Below the pieces are notes generated by a model, which saw nothing but the letters and a program-made list of their open reading frames with translations, did no database searches and was not told the DNA's origin. This document shows, in pieces, positions 25,012-34,347 of a stretch of DNA of 64,000 nucleotides. The DNA is taken from positions 558,001 to 622,000 of the forward strand of contig JACJXP010000001.1 in assembly GCA_020636575.1 (NCBI GenBank). Direction: 5' to 3'. Every line of letters starts with the position of its first letter. Position 1 is the first letter of the stretch. This DNA is from Chitinophagales bacterium. Its GTDB lineage: Bacteria; Bacteroidota; Bacteroidia; Chitinophagales; Chitinophagaceae. A program made the translations under genes and the position numbers.

Positions 25012-27465
25012 ATGAAAATCAAAACCATTTTGTCCGCTTTTGCGGCGCTGATAATTTTTTGTAATCTGAATGCCCAAAAAAAAGGGCCTCTTGAATTACC
25101 AGCCAAAAAAACAACCCTCTCCATAAAGATTGATGGCATTGTCGACGATGAAGCATGGAAAACAGCTCCTGTAATGACAAACCTGATCGAGTTTCGCCCC
25201 AATCCAGGTGGTGTTGAAAATCCGGAAACAAAAACAATAGCATGGTTGTTATACGATGACCAGGGCATTTATTTTGGTGGTTATTGTTTTGAAAGAACAA
25301 AGGATAGTATTGCAACGGAATTGGTGGGTCGTGATGGGTTTGGAACAAATGACTATGTGGGACTCATATTCGATACATATTACGATAAGCTAAACGGATT
25401 TGAATATTTTCTTACTCCTTTAGGTGAACAATGGGATGCAAAGATGACTACTGATGGAGAAGATTTTTCCTGGAATGCTGTTTGGCACAGTGGCGCCGTT
25501 ATTCATGATGACGGCTGGAGTTTTGAAATGTTTTTGCCCTACTCTGCAATTCGTTTTGGGAAAAATGATGTACAAAACTGGGGACTGAATATCACAAGAC
25601 GCCGTAGAAAAACGGAACAGCAGTATACATGGAGTCCTATAGATCCAAATGTAAACGGATTTCTTACACAAGAAGGTGTATGGACAGGTATTACCGGTAT
25701 AAAACCTCCTTTAAGGTTACAATTCTCTCCTTACTTATCTACCTATGTTAATCATTATCCAGAAAGTGATCCTTCCAAAAAAAACTGGACATCATCTATT
25801 AATGGTGGAATGGATGTTAAATATGGGATCAACCAGGCTTTTACATTGGATGCTACACTTATCCCCGACTTTGGACAGGTACAAAGTGATAACCGGGTTT
25901 TGAACTTAACACCCTTTGAAGTAAAATATACAGAGAACCGACCTTTCTTTACAGAAGGAACAGAACTCTTCAGCAAAGGCAATCTTTTTTATTCAAGGCG
26001 TATAGGAGGCCAGCCCATTCATTTATATGATCTGCAGATCAACGGCAATGAAAAAGTTATCAAAAATCCGATAGAGTCTAAACTTATTAATGCGACCAAG
26101 ATATCCGGAAGAACACAAAAAGGATTGGGTATTGGTGTGTTGAATGCGATCACAAAAGCACAATATGCAATTATTGAAAATACCAATACAAAAGAAAAAA
26201 GAGAAGTGCAGACAGATCCTTTGACCAATTACAATATCCTTGTACTTGATCAAACGATGAAGAATAATTCCAGTGTTACATTAGTGAATACAAATGTGTT
26301 ACGGAGTGGTAGCGATTATGACGCAAATGTAACGGCAGGTCTTTTTAGCCTGAATAACAAAAAGAACACTTTGAATGTAAGTGGAAAAGTCGCACATAGC
26401 CGGTTGATCAATTTTCTTCCTGATGGTAAAACATTAAGCGGTTATTCGCACAGTGTTTCCTTTGGAAAAACAAGCGGGAGAATGCTATTCCAGTTTGGGG
26501 AGGAACTTGCTGATAAGAATTTTAATAGTAATGACCTGGGTTATTTCACCCAATCAAATTACATCAATCATTACCTGTGGATGGGTTATCGGTGGCGTAA
26601 ACCAAGTAATTGGTTTAACAATTTTGGAGTGAATTTCAATGCCTATTATTCAAGGCAGCTAAACCCTGATGATTATCGTTCAGCCAATTTTAATATCAAT
26701 GCAAATGGTCAGTTAAAGAATCTTTGGTTTGTAGGTGGACTTATTGGGTATGAGCCTGAATATAATGACTATTTTGAGCCAAGGGTACCAGGCCGGTTCT
26801 TCCGGGGATGGTCTAATATTTTTTACAGTGCCTGGGTTCAAACTAATAATGCAAAAAAATATGGATTCTATGGAGATATCATGTATGTAAAAAGATCACT
26901 TTTTAATAGTGAACGATATGATATAAATCTGACAAACAGTTACAGGTTCAATGACAAGCTCAGTCTTTCTCATAGGATCAGCTTTTCTCCTCAAAATAAC
27001 AATGCAGGTTTCACTGATATCGATACATTGGGTAATATTATTTTTGGGAAACGGGATATTAAAACAATTGAAAATAGTGTGAATATTAAATTCAGTTTTA
27101 ACGCCATGATGAATATCAATACCCGCATAAGGCATTACTGGAGTAATGTACGATATGCGGAGTTCTATACACTACAACAGGACGGGAGCTTATTAAAAAA
27201 TGATGTTTATAATAAAAACAGGAATCAAAATTTGAACCTCTTTAATATTGACATGGTGTATACATGGCAATTCGCTCCGGGTAGTTTTATAAATATTGTT
27301 TGGAAAAATGCGGTAACCGATTTCAACCAGATAGTTGATCATAGCTACTTTAAAAACTTTAATAACACCATGCGGGCTGATGAGAATAATAATATCTCAT
27401 TCAAGATCATTTATTTCTTAGATTATTTACAATTGAAAAAACTAAAGAAGAAAAGAGAAGGTTAA
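25012..27465 (+). CDS. DUF5916 outer-membrane protein with N-terminal CBM9-like domain
   Basis: An 817-residue exported protein (signal peptide ending LNAQ). Residues about 40-215 match a carbohydrate-binding family 9-like beta-sandwich: KIDGIVDDEAWKTAP, then LLYDDQGIYFGGYCFE and WNAVWHSGA. The rest fits DUF5916, with LIPDFGQVQSDN and VLNLTPFEVKYTENRPFF, TEGTELFSKG, and many alternating strands up to the C-terminus that suggest a beta barrel. DUF5916 proteins are widespread in Bacteroidota and lack a proven role; binding or transport of a sugar or glycan is a guess. The 264 bases upstream (24748-25011) hold no other gene, and I find no good promoter match in them. Confidence 0.85.
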   Translation: MKIKTILSAFAALIIFCNLNAQKKGPLELPAKKTTLSIKIDGIVDDEAWKTAPVMTNLIEFRPNPGGVENPETKTIAWLLYDDQGIYFGGYCFERTKDSIATELVGRDGFGTNDYVGLIFDTYYDKLNGFEYFLTPLGEQWDAKMTTDGEDFSWNAVWHSGAVIHDDGWSFEMFLPYSAIRFGKNDVQNWGLNITRRRRKTEQQYTWSPIDPNVNGFLTQEGVWTGITGIKPPLRLQFSPYLSTYVNHYPESDPSKKNWTSSINGGMDVKYGINQAFTLDATLIPDFGQVQSDNRVLNLTPFEVKYTENRPFFTEGTELFSKGNLFYSRRIGGQPIHLYDLQINGNEKVIKNPIESKLINATKISGRTQKGLGIGVLNAITKAQYAIIENTNTKEKREVQTDPLTNYNILVLDQTMKNNSSVTLVNTNVLRSGSDYDANVTAGLFSLNNKKNTLNVSGKVAHSRLINFLPDGKTLSGYSHSVSFGKTSGRMLFQFGEELADKNFNSNDLGYFTQSNYINHYLWMGYRWRKPSNWFNNFGVNFNAYYSRQLNPDDYRSANFNINANGQLKNLWFVGGLIGYEPEYNDYFEPRVPGRFFRGWSNIFYSAWVQTNNAKKYGFYGDIMYVKRSLFNSERYDINLTNSYRFNDKLSLSHRISFSPQNNNAGFTDIDTLGNIIFGKRDIKTIENSVNIKFSFNAMMNINTRIRHYWSNVRYAEFYTLQQDGSLLKNDVYNKNRNQNLNLFNIDMVYTWQFAPGSFINIVWKNAVTDFNQIVDHSYFKNFNNTMRADENNNISFKIIYFLDYLQLKKLKKKREG

Positions 27466-27472
27466 GATCCCT

Positions 27473-28348
27473 TTAAAGAACAGGGCCATATTCCTCTTTC
27501 CATTCCCGTTTCCAGCGCCGATGGCTCCATAGCCACATGTCGGGGTATTGATGAATAACATCTTCCAGGTAGTGAACAAACTTTTTAGTCAACTCTACTT
27601 CAGTGGTCGTGGATGCATCCTCTTCTACTAATGTAAAGACTGCTTCATAATAACCTCTTTTGGGCTTATGAATAAATGCAAAAATTACTGCCAGCTTATT
27701 GGCAACTGCTTTTTTAGCCGGATTATTTACAAAAGGTGTGGGCCTGTTTAAAAAATTAAACCAAAGGCAATTGGCATGGTTGCCGGGGTTTTGATCAGCT
27801 ACCAACCCTAATAAATACTTGGTATTGGAATAAGGCGCAAAATCACGGGCCATATTTTTGGCACTTAACAGTTTTGTTCCCGACCGGGAACGAATTGACT
27901 TGAAAAGCCTGTTAAATATCTTATTTCTTAGAGGCATATAAACACCCAGAAATGTATAATCTAATTTTTTGTTTGCCACTACATTTCCCCATTCCCAGTT
28001 AAAATTATGACCAAGATGCAGTTGCACACTTTTACCTGTGGGGCTTAATGCATTAATAACCTCCCAGTTAGCCGTAAATCTTTTTGCTAAGAATTTATCA
28101 GAAGCAGATAGCAACTTTATCGCTTCAATGAACGTATCTATAAAATTGTGATAGAATTTTTTTGCGATCTTAGTTCGTTCCAGTTCGCTCTTTTCGGGAA
28201 ATGCATGCTTAAGATTACTTTCCACCACATCCCGCCTATACTTAAAAACATAATATATCAGAACATACACTCCATCAGAAAAAAAGTATAATATCCGCAT
28301 CGGGATCAGCGAAACAAGCCACAAAAAACCATAAACGATATAATACAT
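27473..28348 (-). CDS. lysophospholipid/lipid A acyltransferase (LpxL/HtrB-like)
   Basis: A 291-residue membrane-associated acyltransferase, last gene of the ispG operon. The N-terminal hydrophobic segment (about 4-35) anchors it. The catalytic motif appears as GHNFNWEWGN, i.e. H-x4-E, as in LpxL-type enzymes that add secondary acyl chains to lipid A. LVADQNPGN and the FVNNPAKKAVAN stretch also match the family (an AxKxxL-type site follows). The exact acceptor, lipid A or an ornithine/amino lipid, cannot be told. The stop lies 8 bases from that of the DUF5916 gene on the other strand. Confidence 0.88.
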   Translation of the reverse strand: MYYIVYGFLWLVSLIPMRILYFFSDGVYVLIYYVFKYRRDVVESNLKHAFPEKSELERTKIAKKFYHNFIDTFIEAIKLLSASDKFLAKRFTANWEVINALSPTGKSVQLHLGHNFNWEWGNVVANKKLDYTFLGVYMPLRNKIFNRLFKSIRSRSGTKLLSAKNMARDFAPYSNTKYLLGLVADQNPGNHANCLWFNFLNRPTPFVNNPAKKAVANKLAVIFAFIHKPKRGYYEAVFTLVEEDASTTTEVELTKKFVHYLEDVIHQYPDMWLWSHRRWKREWKEEYGPVL

Positions 28349-28364
28349 GCAACAAAATTACCGG

Positions 28365-29972
28365 CTATAAAACAATGTTCTGTACTAATGGACTTTTTTC
28401 AGGATAATCTGTATTATAATGTAAGCCCCGGCTTTCTTTTCTAAACATAGCTTCTTTTACAATTAGATAACCGACGGTGATCATATTCCTCAATTCTAAT
28501 AATTGGGGAGAGACCACGGAGCTCCGATACAATTCTTCCGTTTCTTCCCACAAGAGGTCAAGGCGGCGAATAGCCCTTTGCAAACGAACGTCATTTCTTA
28601 CTATTCCCACATAATCACTCATTACTAATTGAAGTTCTTTGAGGCTTTGTGTAATAAGGATCATTTCCCTGGGTTCACTTGTACCCCGTGCATTCCAATC
28701 AGGCAGATCTTCTCTAAACGAGATATTATTAACCGTTTCAGATGCGTCAACAGAACAGCGATGTGCAAATACCATTGCTTCAAGCAAAGAATTACTGGCA
28801 AGCCTGTTGGCTCCATGTAAACCAGTTGATGCACATTCGCCGCAGGCATAAAGATTCCTGATAGAGCTTCTTCCCCTTTCATCTGTTTTTATACCACCGC
28901 AACTATAATGTGCTGCCGGAGAAACAGGGATCATGTTTTTAGCTATATCAATCCCGATCGACAAACACTTATCATAGATATTTGGAAAATGCTCTTTGAA
29001 CTTTTCTACATCAAAATGCCTGCAGTCCAGCCAAACATGTTCCGTACCTGTTCTTTTCATTTCGCTATCTATTGCTCTTGCCACAATATCTCTGGGAGCC
29101 AGGTCCTTTCTTTCGTCATATTTTTCCATAAAGGCCTCGCTATGTTTGTTACGAAGTATGCCACCATCACCTCTCACTGCTTCCGTAATTAAAAAAGCCT
29201 GGCCCGTTACTCCGGGCTCATATAGCGCTGTTGGATGAAATTGAATGAACTCCATGTTCTCGATCTTACCCTTAGCTCTATATGTCATAGCCACTCCATC
29301 ACCCGTTGCAATTGCCGGATTGGTTGTTGTACGGTAAACTTGACCATTCCCTCCGGTAGCCAACAAAGTTGTTTTGGCCAGTATCTTCTCTATTTTATTG
29401 GTGTTAAGATTCAACACATATACACCGTAACATTCTATATCAGGAGTGGATTTTGTTACAAGATAACCTCTATGGTGTTGGGTAAGGATATCGACAACAA
29501 AACAATGTTTGACAAATTCAATATTCTTCTGCCTTTCCACTGCTGATATTAAAGCCCTTTCCATTTCCCATCCGGTAATGTCTTTGTGATGTAATATCCT
29601 CGATTCAGAATGGCCTCCTTCTTTTCCTCTTTTAAAATCACCATCCGCTTCTTTATCAAACCTGGCCCCCCATTCAATTATTTCATTGACCCGTTCCGGC
29701 CCTTCTTTTACTACTATTTCAACTATTTTTTCATTACACAAACCATCACCAGCTATCAGAGTGTCTTCAATATGTTTGGCAAAACTGTCATTTTCAAGAT
29801 CATTCACAACAGCAATGCCACCTTGTGCATATTTAGTGTTTGTCTCATCTGCAGTTGCTTTTGTTAATACCAATACTTTCTTATCCGGAAACCGATCAGC
29901 TACTTTTAAGGCATACGTAAGCCCGGCAATGCCTGAACCTATAACAAGAAAATCTGTTTTTTGAATACTCAT
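28365..29972 (-). CDS. nadB: L-aspartate oxidase NadB
   Basis: A 535-residue FAD enzyme that oxidises L-aspartate to iminoaspartate, the first step of de novo NAD synthesis. FAD-binding GSGIAGLTYALK at residues 12-23, then TKYAQGGIAVV, the EGGHSESRILHHKDITG region with conserved His/Arg, GGNGQVYRTTTNP, and SCGGIKTDERGRSS for the substrate site; the C-terminal helical domain is complete. It directly abuts the stop of the lysoplasmalogenase gene and precedes the acyltransferase by 16 bases. nadA and nadC are not in the window. Confidence 0.96.
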   Translation of the reverse strand: MSIQKTDFLVIGSGIAGLTYALKVADRFPDKKVLVLTKATADETNTKYAQGGIAVVNDLENDSFAKHIEDTLIAGDGLCNEKIVEIVVKEGPERVNEIIEWGARFDKEADGDFKRGKEGGHSESRILHHKDITGWEMERALISAVERQKNIEFVKHCFVVDILTQHHRGYLVTKSTPDIECYGVYVLNLNTNKIEKILAKTTLLATGGNGQVYRTTTNPAIATGDGVAMTYRAKGKIENMEFIQFHPTALYEPGVTGQAFLITEAVRGDGGILRNKHSEAFMEKYDERKDLAPRDIVARAIDSEMKRTGTEHVWLDCRHFDVEKFKEHFPNIYDKCLSIGIDIAKNMIPVSPAAHYSCGGIKTDERGRSSIRNLYACGECASTGLHGANRLASNSLLEAMVFAHRCSVDASETVNNISFREDLPDWNARGTSEPREMILITQSLKELQLVMSDYVGIVRNDVRLQRAIRRLDLLWEETEELYRSSVVSPQLLELRNMITVGYLIVKEAMFRKESRGLHYNTDYPEKSPLVQNIVL

Positions 29973-30677
29973 TTACTTAATATGATTATTATGTCTTTTA
30001 TGAATATAAAAATAAGCACCTCTCACAATACAAAATTGTGCTAAACCATATGTCAGCATGATCAGTACACCTGCCCATTCAAAAGATTGATAAAATTTAT
30101 TGATCGCCAGCACAGAATCAGAGACCACAAAAAAAATTGCTCCAGCCGTCATTAACCAACCTGCCCGCTTAAATTGAATTGGATACATATGCAATGCCAT
30201 CATTAACATAGTGCTAATAACAATTCCATAGATATACACCGGCACCCTCATATCGCCTAAAAAAGGAGATAACCAAATAATAAGTCCGGCATAGTACGCT
30301 GTTACAAAAATTACAATCGGAAAACTGGTCTTGAAATTCTCAGCTCTTTTTACTTTGTAAAAGAAGATAATATAGAAGATATGAGCTATTAAAAAAGCTA
30401 CAAGCCCAAGCATGAAAAAAAAATCCTTTTTATCCTGGAACATTAATAACACATCGCCCAGCCATGAAAAAAGCAAAGCGCTTATAATCAAATTCCGAAG
30501 ATTTGTCCTGATTGTTACAGTTGCGAAATAAAAGGAGCTGATAAGAGCAAGAATGATCAGTGGTTTAAATATATATTGCAATATTTCATTTTTCAATATA
30601 ATACCGGCGATATCTCCCAACAAGGCAAGCAGGAAAAATATTAGCCCCAGTTTGTTTTTAGAATTTGTATCAGGCAT
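29973..30677 (-). CDS. YhhN-family lysoplasmalogenase-like membrane protein
   Basis: A 234-residue integral membrane protein with about eight hydrophobic helices and small polar loops. It fits the YhhN/TMEM86 family: the LGDVLLMFQDKKDFFFMLGLVAF motif (near residue 75) and the SDSVLAINKF motif (near residue 190) hold conserved Asp residues believed to be catalytic. TMEM86 enzymes hydrolyse the vinyl-ether bond of lysoplasmalogens; bacterial members are less studied and this species may act on other lysolipids. The start overlaps the ispG stop by eight bases and the stop abuts the nadB start, so it is embedded in a housekeeping operon. Confidence 0.8.
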   Translation of the reverse strand: MPDTNSKNKLGLIFFLLALLGDIAGIILKNEILQYIFKPLIILALISSFYFATVTIRTNLRNLIISALLFSWLGDVLLMFQDKKDFFFMLGLVAFLIAHIFYIIFFYKVKRAENFKTSFPIVIFVTAYYAGLIIWLSPFLGDMRVPVYIYGIVISTMLMMALHMYPIQFKRAGWLMTAGAIFFVVSDSVLAINKFYQSFEWAGVLIMLTYGLAQFCIVRGAYFYIHKRHNNHIK

Positions 30678-32652
30678 CTATCCAGGCATTATTTTCTTTT
30701 AACAAGTTGATCAGCTCTTCTACAGCAATATCACTATTTACGTTACGTTTCATTACCTCTTTCCCTTTGTATAATGTAATTTTTCCAGGACCACTTCCTA
30801 CATAACCAAAATCAGCATCAGCCATCTCGCCGGGACCATTTACAATACAGCCCATAATGGCTATTTTAACGCCCTTCAAATGATTAGTAACTGCCCTGAT
30901 CTTTGCGGTGGTTTCCTGAAGATCGAATAAAGTTCTGCCACAACTTGGACAACTAATGTACTCCGTTTTTGATATCCTGGTTCGGGTTGCCTGAAGTATA
31001 CTAAAAGAAGTGTTATTCGTAAACTCGTAAATATCTTTTACCGGTAAGTAGGTTCTACCCTGCACCTGTACATTAGCCATAGAAGCTTTGCTGTTATACC
31101 CCAAACAAATACCATCACCCAAACCATCCAATAATAAAGCTCCTGTCTCTGTTGCAAAATGTATCAGGTGTTCATCAGGAGTTTGCCATTTGCTATCTGT
31201 TATTAAAATAACAGGATTATTGATGCCAGCATTCATTAACCCGATAAACATACTGCGAACAGACTGCATAGCATTTATGTTTGTTGAACTCAGGCAGATG
31301 ACAGCAGTGGGATCATCCTTTAAAAACCCAGGTATCACTGGCTCACCTGTACAATCCACCATTACAAAATTCATTTTATCACTTCGGGAATCACTTTCGG
31401 CATAACCTGAGTCACTAAATATTGGATAATATTTTCCCTGATCTTTTGCATCTTTCCATGCTTCAGGATAAACAATAACTTTTAATGTGCCGGGCAGGTC
31501 AAAACCTAATACCTGGTGACCTGTGAATACGTAATCTGCCGCAGTATCACTAATACTCCATTTATCTATCTCTTCATTATATGTGTAACCAACACTCTGT
31601 AAATGCATCGGAGTTATTTTTTCAATCTTGCTCAGATCAGCTATAACAACCGGCACCTGATTTTCCCCAATATTACCTATTGCAAATGTTTCTCTTCTTT
31701 GATATTCAAATGGAGAATACGGAAGTTTTGCTTTTTGGGAAACCAAAGCTTCTCCTTCGAAGGGGCTGGGCAGACTATATCTTTTTACCAGATCCTTACA
31801 AACCGGGATCTCGAACTCAGGATCTTCTGTCAAAGATACCCTAATAGTGTCGCCGATTCCATCTTCCAATAAACTGCCAATGCCAATAGCACTTTTTATT
31901 CTACCATCTTCACCATCACCTGCTTCAGTAACACCTAAATGTAGTGGGTAACACTCTCCAAACTCATCATGCATTGTTTTGATAAGTAACCTATAAGCCT
32001 GCACCATTACCTGCGGGTTACTGCTTTTCATACTCAGTACAATATTATGATATGTTTCTGCCCTGGCGATCCGAAGAAACTCCATAGCACTCTCTACCAT
32101 ACCTATTGGTGTATCGCCATATCGGCTCATGATCCTGTCGCTAAGTGATCCATGATTCGTCCCGATACGCATGGCCGTACCATACTCTTTACAAATTTTC
32201 ACTAGTGGTGTAAATCTTTCTGTTATTCGATCTATCTCCTCAGCATAATCTGCATCCGTATATTCAATAAGTTCAAATTTTTTTTTGTCAACATAGTTGC
32301 CAGGATTTACTCTCACTTTTTCAACAATCCTTGCGGCGATCTCTGCTGCATTCGGGGTAAAATGTATATCAGCTACCAATGGCGTAGTATAGCCCCTTTC
32401 CCTTAGTTCATTTTTGATATTCAGAAGATTTTCAGCTTCTTTCTTAGATGGGGCTGTAATGCGAACCAGTTCTGCCCCTGCTTCGATACAGCGTATACTT
32501 TGCTCAACAGTAGCTTTTGTATCCATTGTATCCGTAGTGGTCATCGTCTGCACACGGATGGGATAAAAATTTCCAATCAAGAGATCACCGATCCTTACTT
32601 CACGGGTCTTTAGCCGCCGGTACTGAGTGAGGGACTCACAATAAAATTGCAT
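30670..32652 (-). CDS. ispG: 4-hydroxy-3-methylbut-2-enyl diphosphate synthase IspG, long form
   Basis: A 660-residue enzyme of the MEP isoprenoid pathway that reduces MEcPP to HMBPP. Residues 1-300 form the TIM barrel (VRIGDLLIGN, VADIHFTPNAA, RIGTNHGSLSDRI, LGVTEAGDGEDGR). An extra central domain (about 300-550), found in plants, Chlamydiae and Bacteroidota, follows. The 4Fe-4S domain ends it with CPSCGRTLFDLQ and MGCIVNGPGEMADADFGYVG: three cysteine ligands and the conserved Glu. A segment SLPSPFEGEAL at the barrel/insert junction is encoded by a short palindromic repeat like the one in icmF. A TAnnTTTG box lies five bases before the ATG. First gene of the operon ispG-yhhN-nadB-lpxL. Confidence 0.96.
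   Translation of the reverse strand: MQFYCESLTQYRRLKTREVRIGDLLIGNFYPIRVQTMTTTDTMDTKATVEQSIRCIEAGAELVRITAPSKKEAENLLNIKNELRERGYTTPLVADIHFTPNAAEIAARIVEKVRVNPGNYVDKKKFELIEYTDADYAEEIDRITERFTPLVKICKEYGTAMRIGTNHGSLSDRIMSRYGDTPIGMVESAMEFLRIARAETYHNIVLSMKSSNPQVMVQAYRLLIKTMHDEFGECYPLHLGVTEAGDGEDGRIKSAIGIGSLLEDGIGDTIRVSLTEDPEFEIPVCKDLVKRYSLPSPFEGEALVSQKAKLPYSPFEYQRRETFAIGNIGENQVPVVIADLSKIEKITPMHLQSVGYTYNEEIDKWSISDTAADYVFTGHQVLGFDLPGTLKVIVYPEAWKDAKDQGKYYPIFSDSGYAESDSRSDKMNFVMVDCTGEPVIPGFLKDDPTAVICLSSTNINAMQSVRSMFIGLMNAGINNPVILITDSKWQTPDEHLIHFATETGALLLDGLGDGICLGYNSKASMANVQVQGRTYLPVKDIYEFTNNTSFSILQATRTRISKTEYISCPSCGRTLFDLQETTAKIRAVTNHLKGVKIAIMGCIVNGPGEMADADFGYVGSGPGKITLYKGKEVMKRNVNSDIAVEELINLLKENNAWIDA
31751..31774 (+). 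repeat. short palindromic repeat inside ispG, related to the icmF copy
   Basis: Plus-strand sequence has TCTCCTTCGAAGGGG followed by CTGGGCAGA. Aligned with 16592-16618 it shares the CTCCTTyGrAGGGG core and a TGGGsAGrC tail. In ispG (minus strand) it encodes SLPSPFEG at the junction of two domains. Confidence 0.45.
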
Positions 32653-32657
32653 AGCTG

Positions 32658-32665
32658 CAAAACTA
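32658..32665 (-). promoter_or_regulatory. -7 box five bases before the ispG start codon
   Basis: TAGTTTTG on the minus strand, an exact TAnnTTTG match, is followed by CAGCT and the ATG at 32652. A TTTG lies 15 bases further upstream, a little short of the usual spacing. The start site would fall at the start codon. Confidence 0.45.
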
Positions 32666-32686
32666 ACAAAGAAGAAGGAGCAAAGT

Positions 32687-33310
32687 TTACCAATCTTTGG
32701 TTTGCCCGCCTCCTGAATTTGACTTTTGTTTTTGTAATCGTTGCTGTACTTCTTTCTCTTTTTGTGCCAGTAGTTGTAGTCGTTGTTCAGCCTGTTTAGG
32801 ACTGAGTTTCGACTGTTGTTTCTTTTGCTGTTCCTGCTTTTTTTTGTTTTGGTTTTCCTGTTTCTTTTGTTGCTGATTTTTCTTTTTTAATTCCAGCAGC
32901 GACTTTTGCAGGTTTTCCCTGGCTTCCTTGTCATCAGGATCCTGGCGCAATGCATTTTTATAGGCCTCGATGCTTTCTTCCAGCTTTTTTTGCCTGCTTA
33001 GTATTGCGCCTTTGTTATAATATATTTTCCCTTTCAAGCTCTTATCTAAGGACGTTTCATTCAAACCAGATAAAACCTTGATGGCCTCATCATTTCTGCC
33101 TTGTTTATACAGGCTATTAGCAAGATTATACTGGGCCATTGAAAAGACAGCATTATTAGCAGGTACTTTCTCATACTCAACCACGGCCTTATCATACTCA
33201 GCTTTTCTATAAAACTCATTTCCCTTCACAATAGCTGATGTGTTCTTTTGAGAGAAGCCGTATTCAGCTACAAGCAATAAAATGAACATATAGAAGAAAG
33301 ACCTATTCAT
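32687..33310 (-). CDS. batC: BatC-like tetratricopeptide repeat protein
   Basis: A 207-residue secreted/periplasmic protein (signal peptide ending GFSQ). About three TPR units occupy residues 28-135 (GNEFYRKAEYDKAVVEYE, AQYNLANSLYKQGRNDEAIKV, and YYNKGAILSRQKKLEESIEAYKNA). The tail from about 140 is a low-complexity Lys/Gln coiled coil (KKKNQQQKKQENQNKKKQ). The position directly after batB with a four-base ATGA overlap identifies BatC of the Bacteroides aerotolerance (Bat) system, which helps survival under oxidative or envelope stress; the mechanism is not settled. The other Bat genes (moxR, DUF58, batA, batD) are not adjacent in this window. Confidence 0.85.
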   Translation of the reverse strand: MNRSFFYMFILLLVAEYGFSQKNTSAIVKGNEFYRKAEYDKAVVEYEKVPANNAVFSMAQYNLANSLYKQGRNDEAIKVLSGLNETSLDKSLKGKIYYNKGAILSRQKKLEESIEAYKNALRQDPDDKEARENLQKSLLELKKKNQQQKKQENQNKKKQEQQKKQQSKLSPKQAEQRLQLLAQKEKEVQQRLQKQKSNSGGGQTKDW

Positions 33311-34308
33311 GAAAGTATTCGTTTTACTTCAGGAATGAATAACTCAATAATAAGTAGCAAGAACATCAATCCTGCAAACAGGTAATAATAAGTATTAAAG
33401 TTCATTTGGGAAACATCACCAAATGCTTTTCTCTCTATTTGCGATAATTGCGACAAAACTACTTTTACAGCATCATCACTACTTTGCAAATGAGTATAAG
33501 TTCCATTAGTAGCTTCTGCTACTTGCTTTAATACTTCTTCGTTTAATTTTGAAACTACTGCATTCCCATTCTCATCCTTTTTCTCCAACCCGGTAGCAGG
33601 ATCAATTATTGTAGTTCCTTCCGGAGAACCTATTCCCACTGTGTTGATCATAACCCCTTGTTCTGCTAATTTCTTTGCCGTAGCGATTGCATTTTCATTA
33701 TGATCTTCCCCATCAGATATCATTACAACAGATTTGTAATGTTCGTCAATATTATTAAAGGCATTAGCACTCATTTCCAACGCATCACTGATATCTGTTC
33801 CTTGCTGTGGAACAATACCAGGGGCCGCTGAAGCAACAAATAACGCAGCAGCTCCATGATCATTTGTCAATGGCATCTGCAAATAGGCTTTTCCGGCAAA
33901 AACAATTAACGCTATGCGATCATCAGGCATGGCATCCATAAGTTTGATAATAAATTGCTTTGCCCTATCAAGTCGGGAAGGTGCCACATCGGTTGCCAGC
34001 ATACTATTACTTACATCTAATGCTATGGCTACATCAATCCCCACTCTATTCTCTGCAGATCTTTCTCCGGGTTCCCTAAGATTCATAACAGCCAGGATAC
34101 CCGCTACAAATGCCACGGAAGTGATGATGAATTTTGTATTAAACAGTTTTGAGGAATAGCCTTCAATCAGCAAATTAACAAGCTGCTTATCTCCAATTTT
34201 TCTCCCGGTTGCTTTCTTCCATCTATATAATAACAGAAAAAGCAAAAACAAAACCGGCAATAACGTAAATAGCCAGATAAACTCCTTATGCTCGAATTGC
34301 AATGACAT
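33307..34308 (-). CDS. batB: BatB-like von Willebrand factor A membrane protein
   Basis: A 333-residue inner-membrane protein. Transmembrane helices lie at about 10-27 and 58-75, and one near the C-terminus (about 305-325). Between them is a VWA domain with an intact MIDAS: DVSNSM (residues about 96-101), a conserved Thr in TDIS, and SDGEDH. Family length and architecture match BatA/BatB; pairing with batC favours BatB. The VWA domain should face the periplasm and bind protein partners through a metal ion. It is the first gene of a two-gene transcript with batC; only 39 bases separate it from the beta-lactamase stop upstream, so read-through from there is possible. Confidence 0.85.
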   Translation of the reverse strand: MSLQFEHKEFIWLFTLLPVLFLLFLLLYRWKKATGRKIGDKQLVNLLIEGYSSKLFNTKFIITSVAFVAGILAVMNLREPGERSAENRVGIDVAIALDVSNSMLATDVAPSRLDRAKQFIIKLMDAMPDDRIALIVFAGKAYLQMPLTNDHGAAALFVASAAPGIVPQQGTDISDALEMSANAFNNIDEHYKSVVMISDGEDHNENAIATAKKLAEQGVMINTVGIGSPEGTTIIDPATGLEKKDENGNAVVSKLNEEVLKQVAEATNGTYTHLQSSDDAVKVVLSQLSQIERKAFGDVSQMNFNTYYYLFAGLMFLLLIIELFIPEVKRILS

Positions 34309-34347
34309 TAAAACAATGAGGCAAATATTATGCTAATTAAGTCTGAT

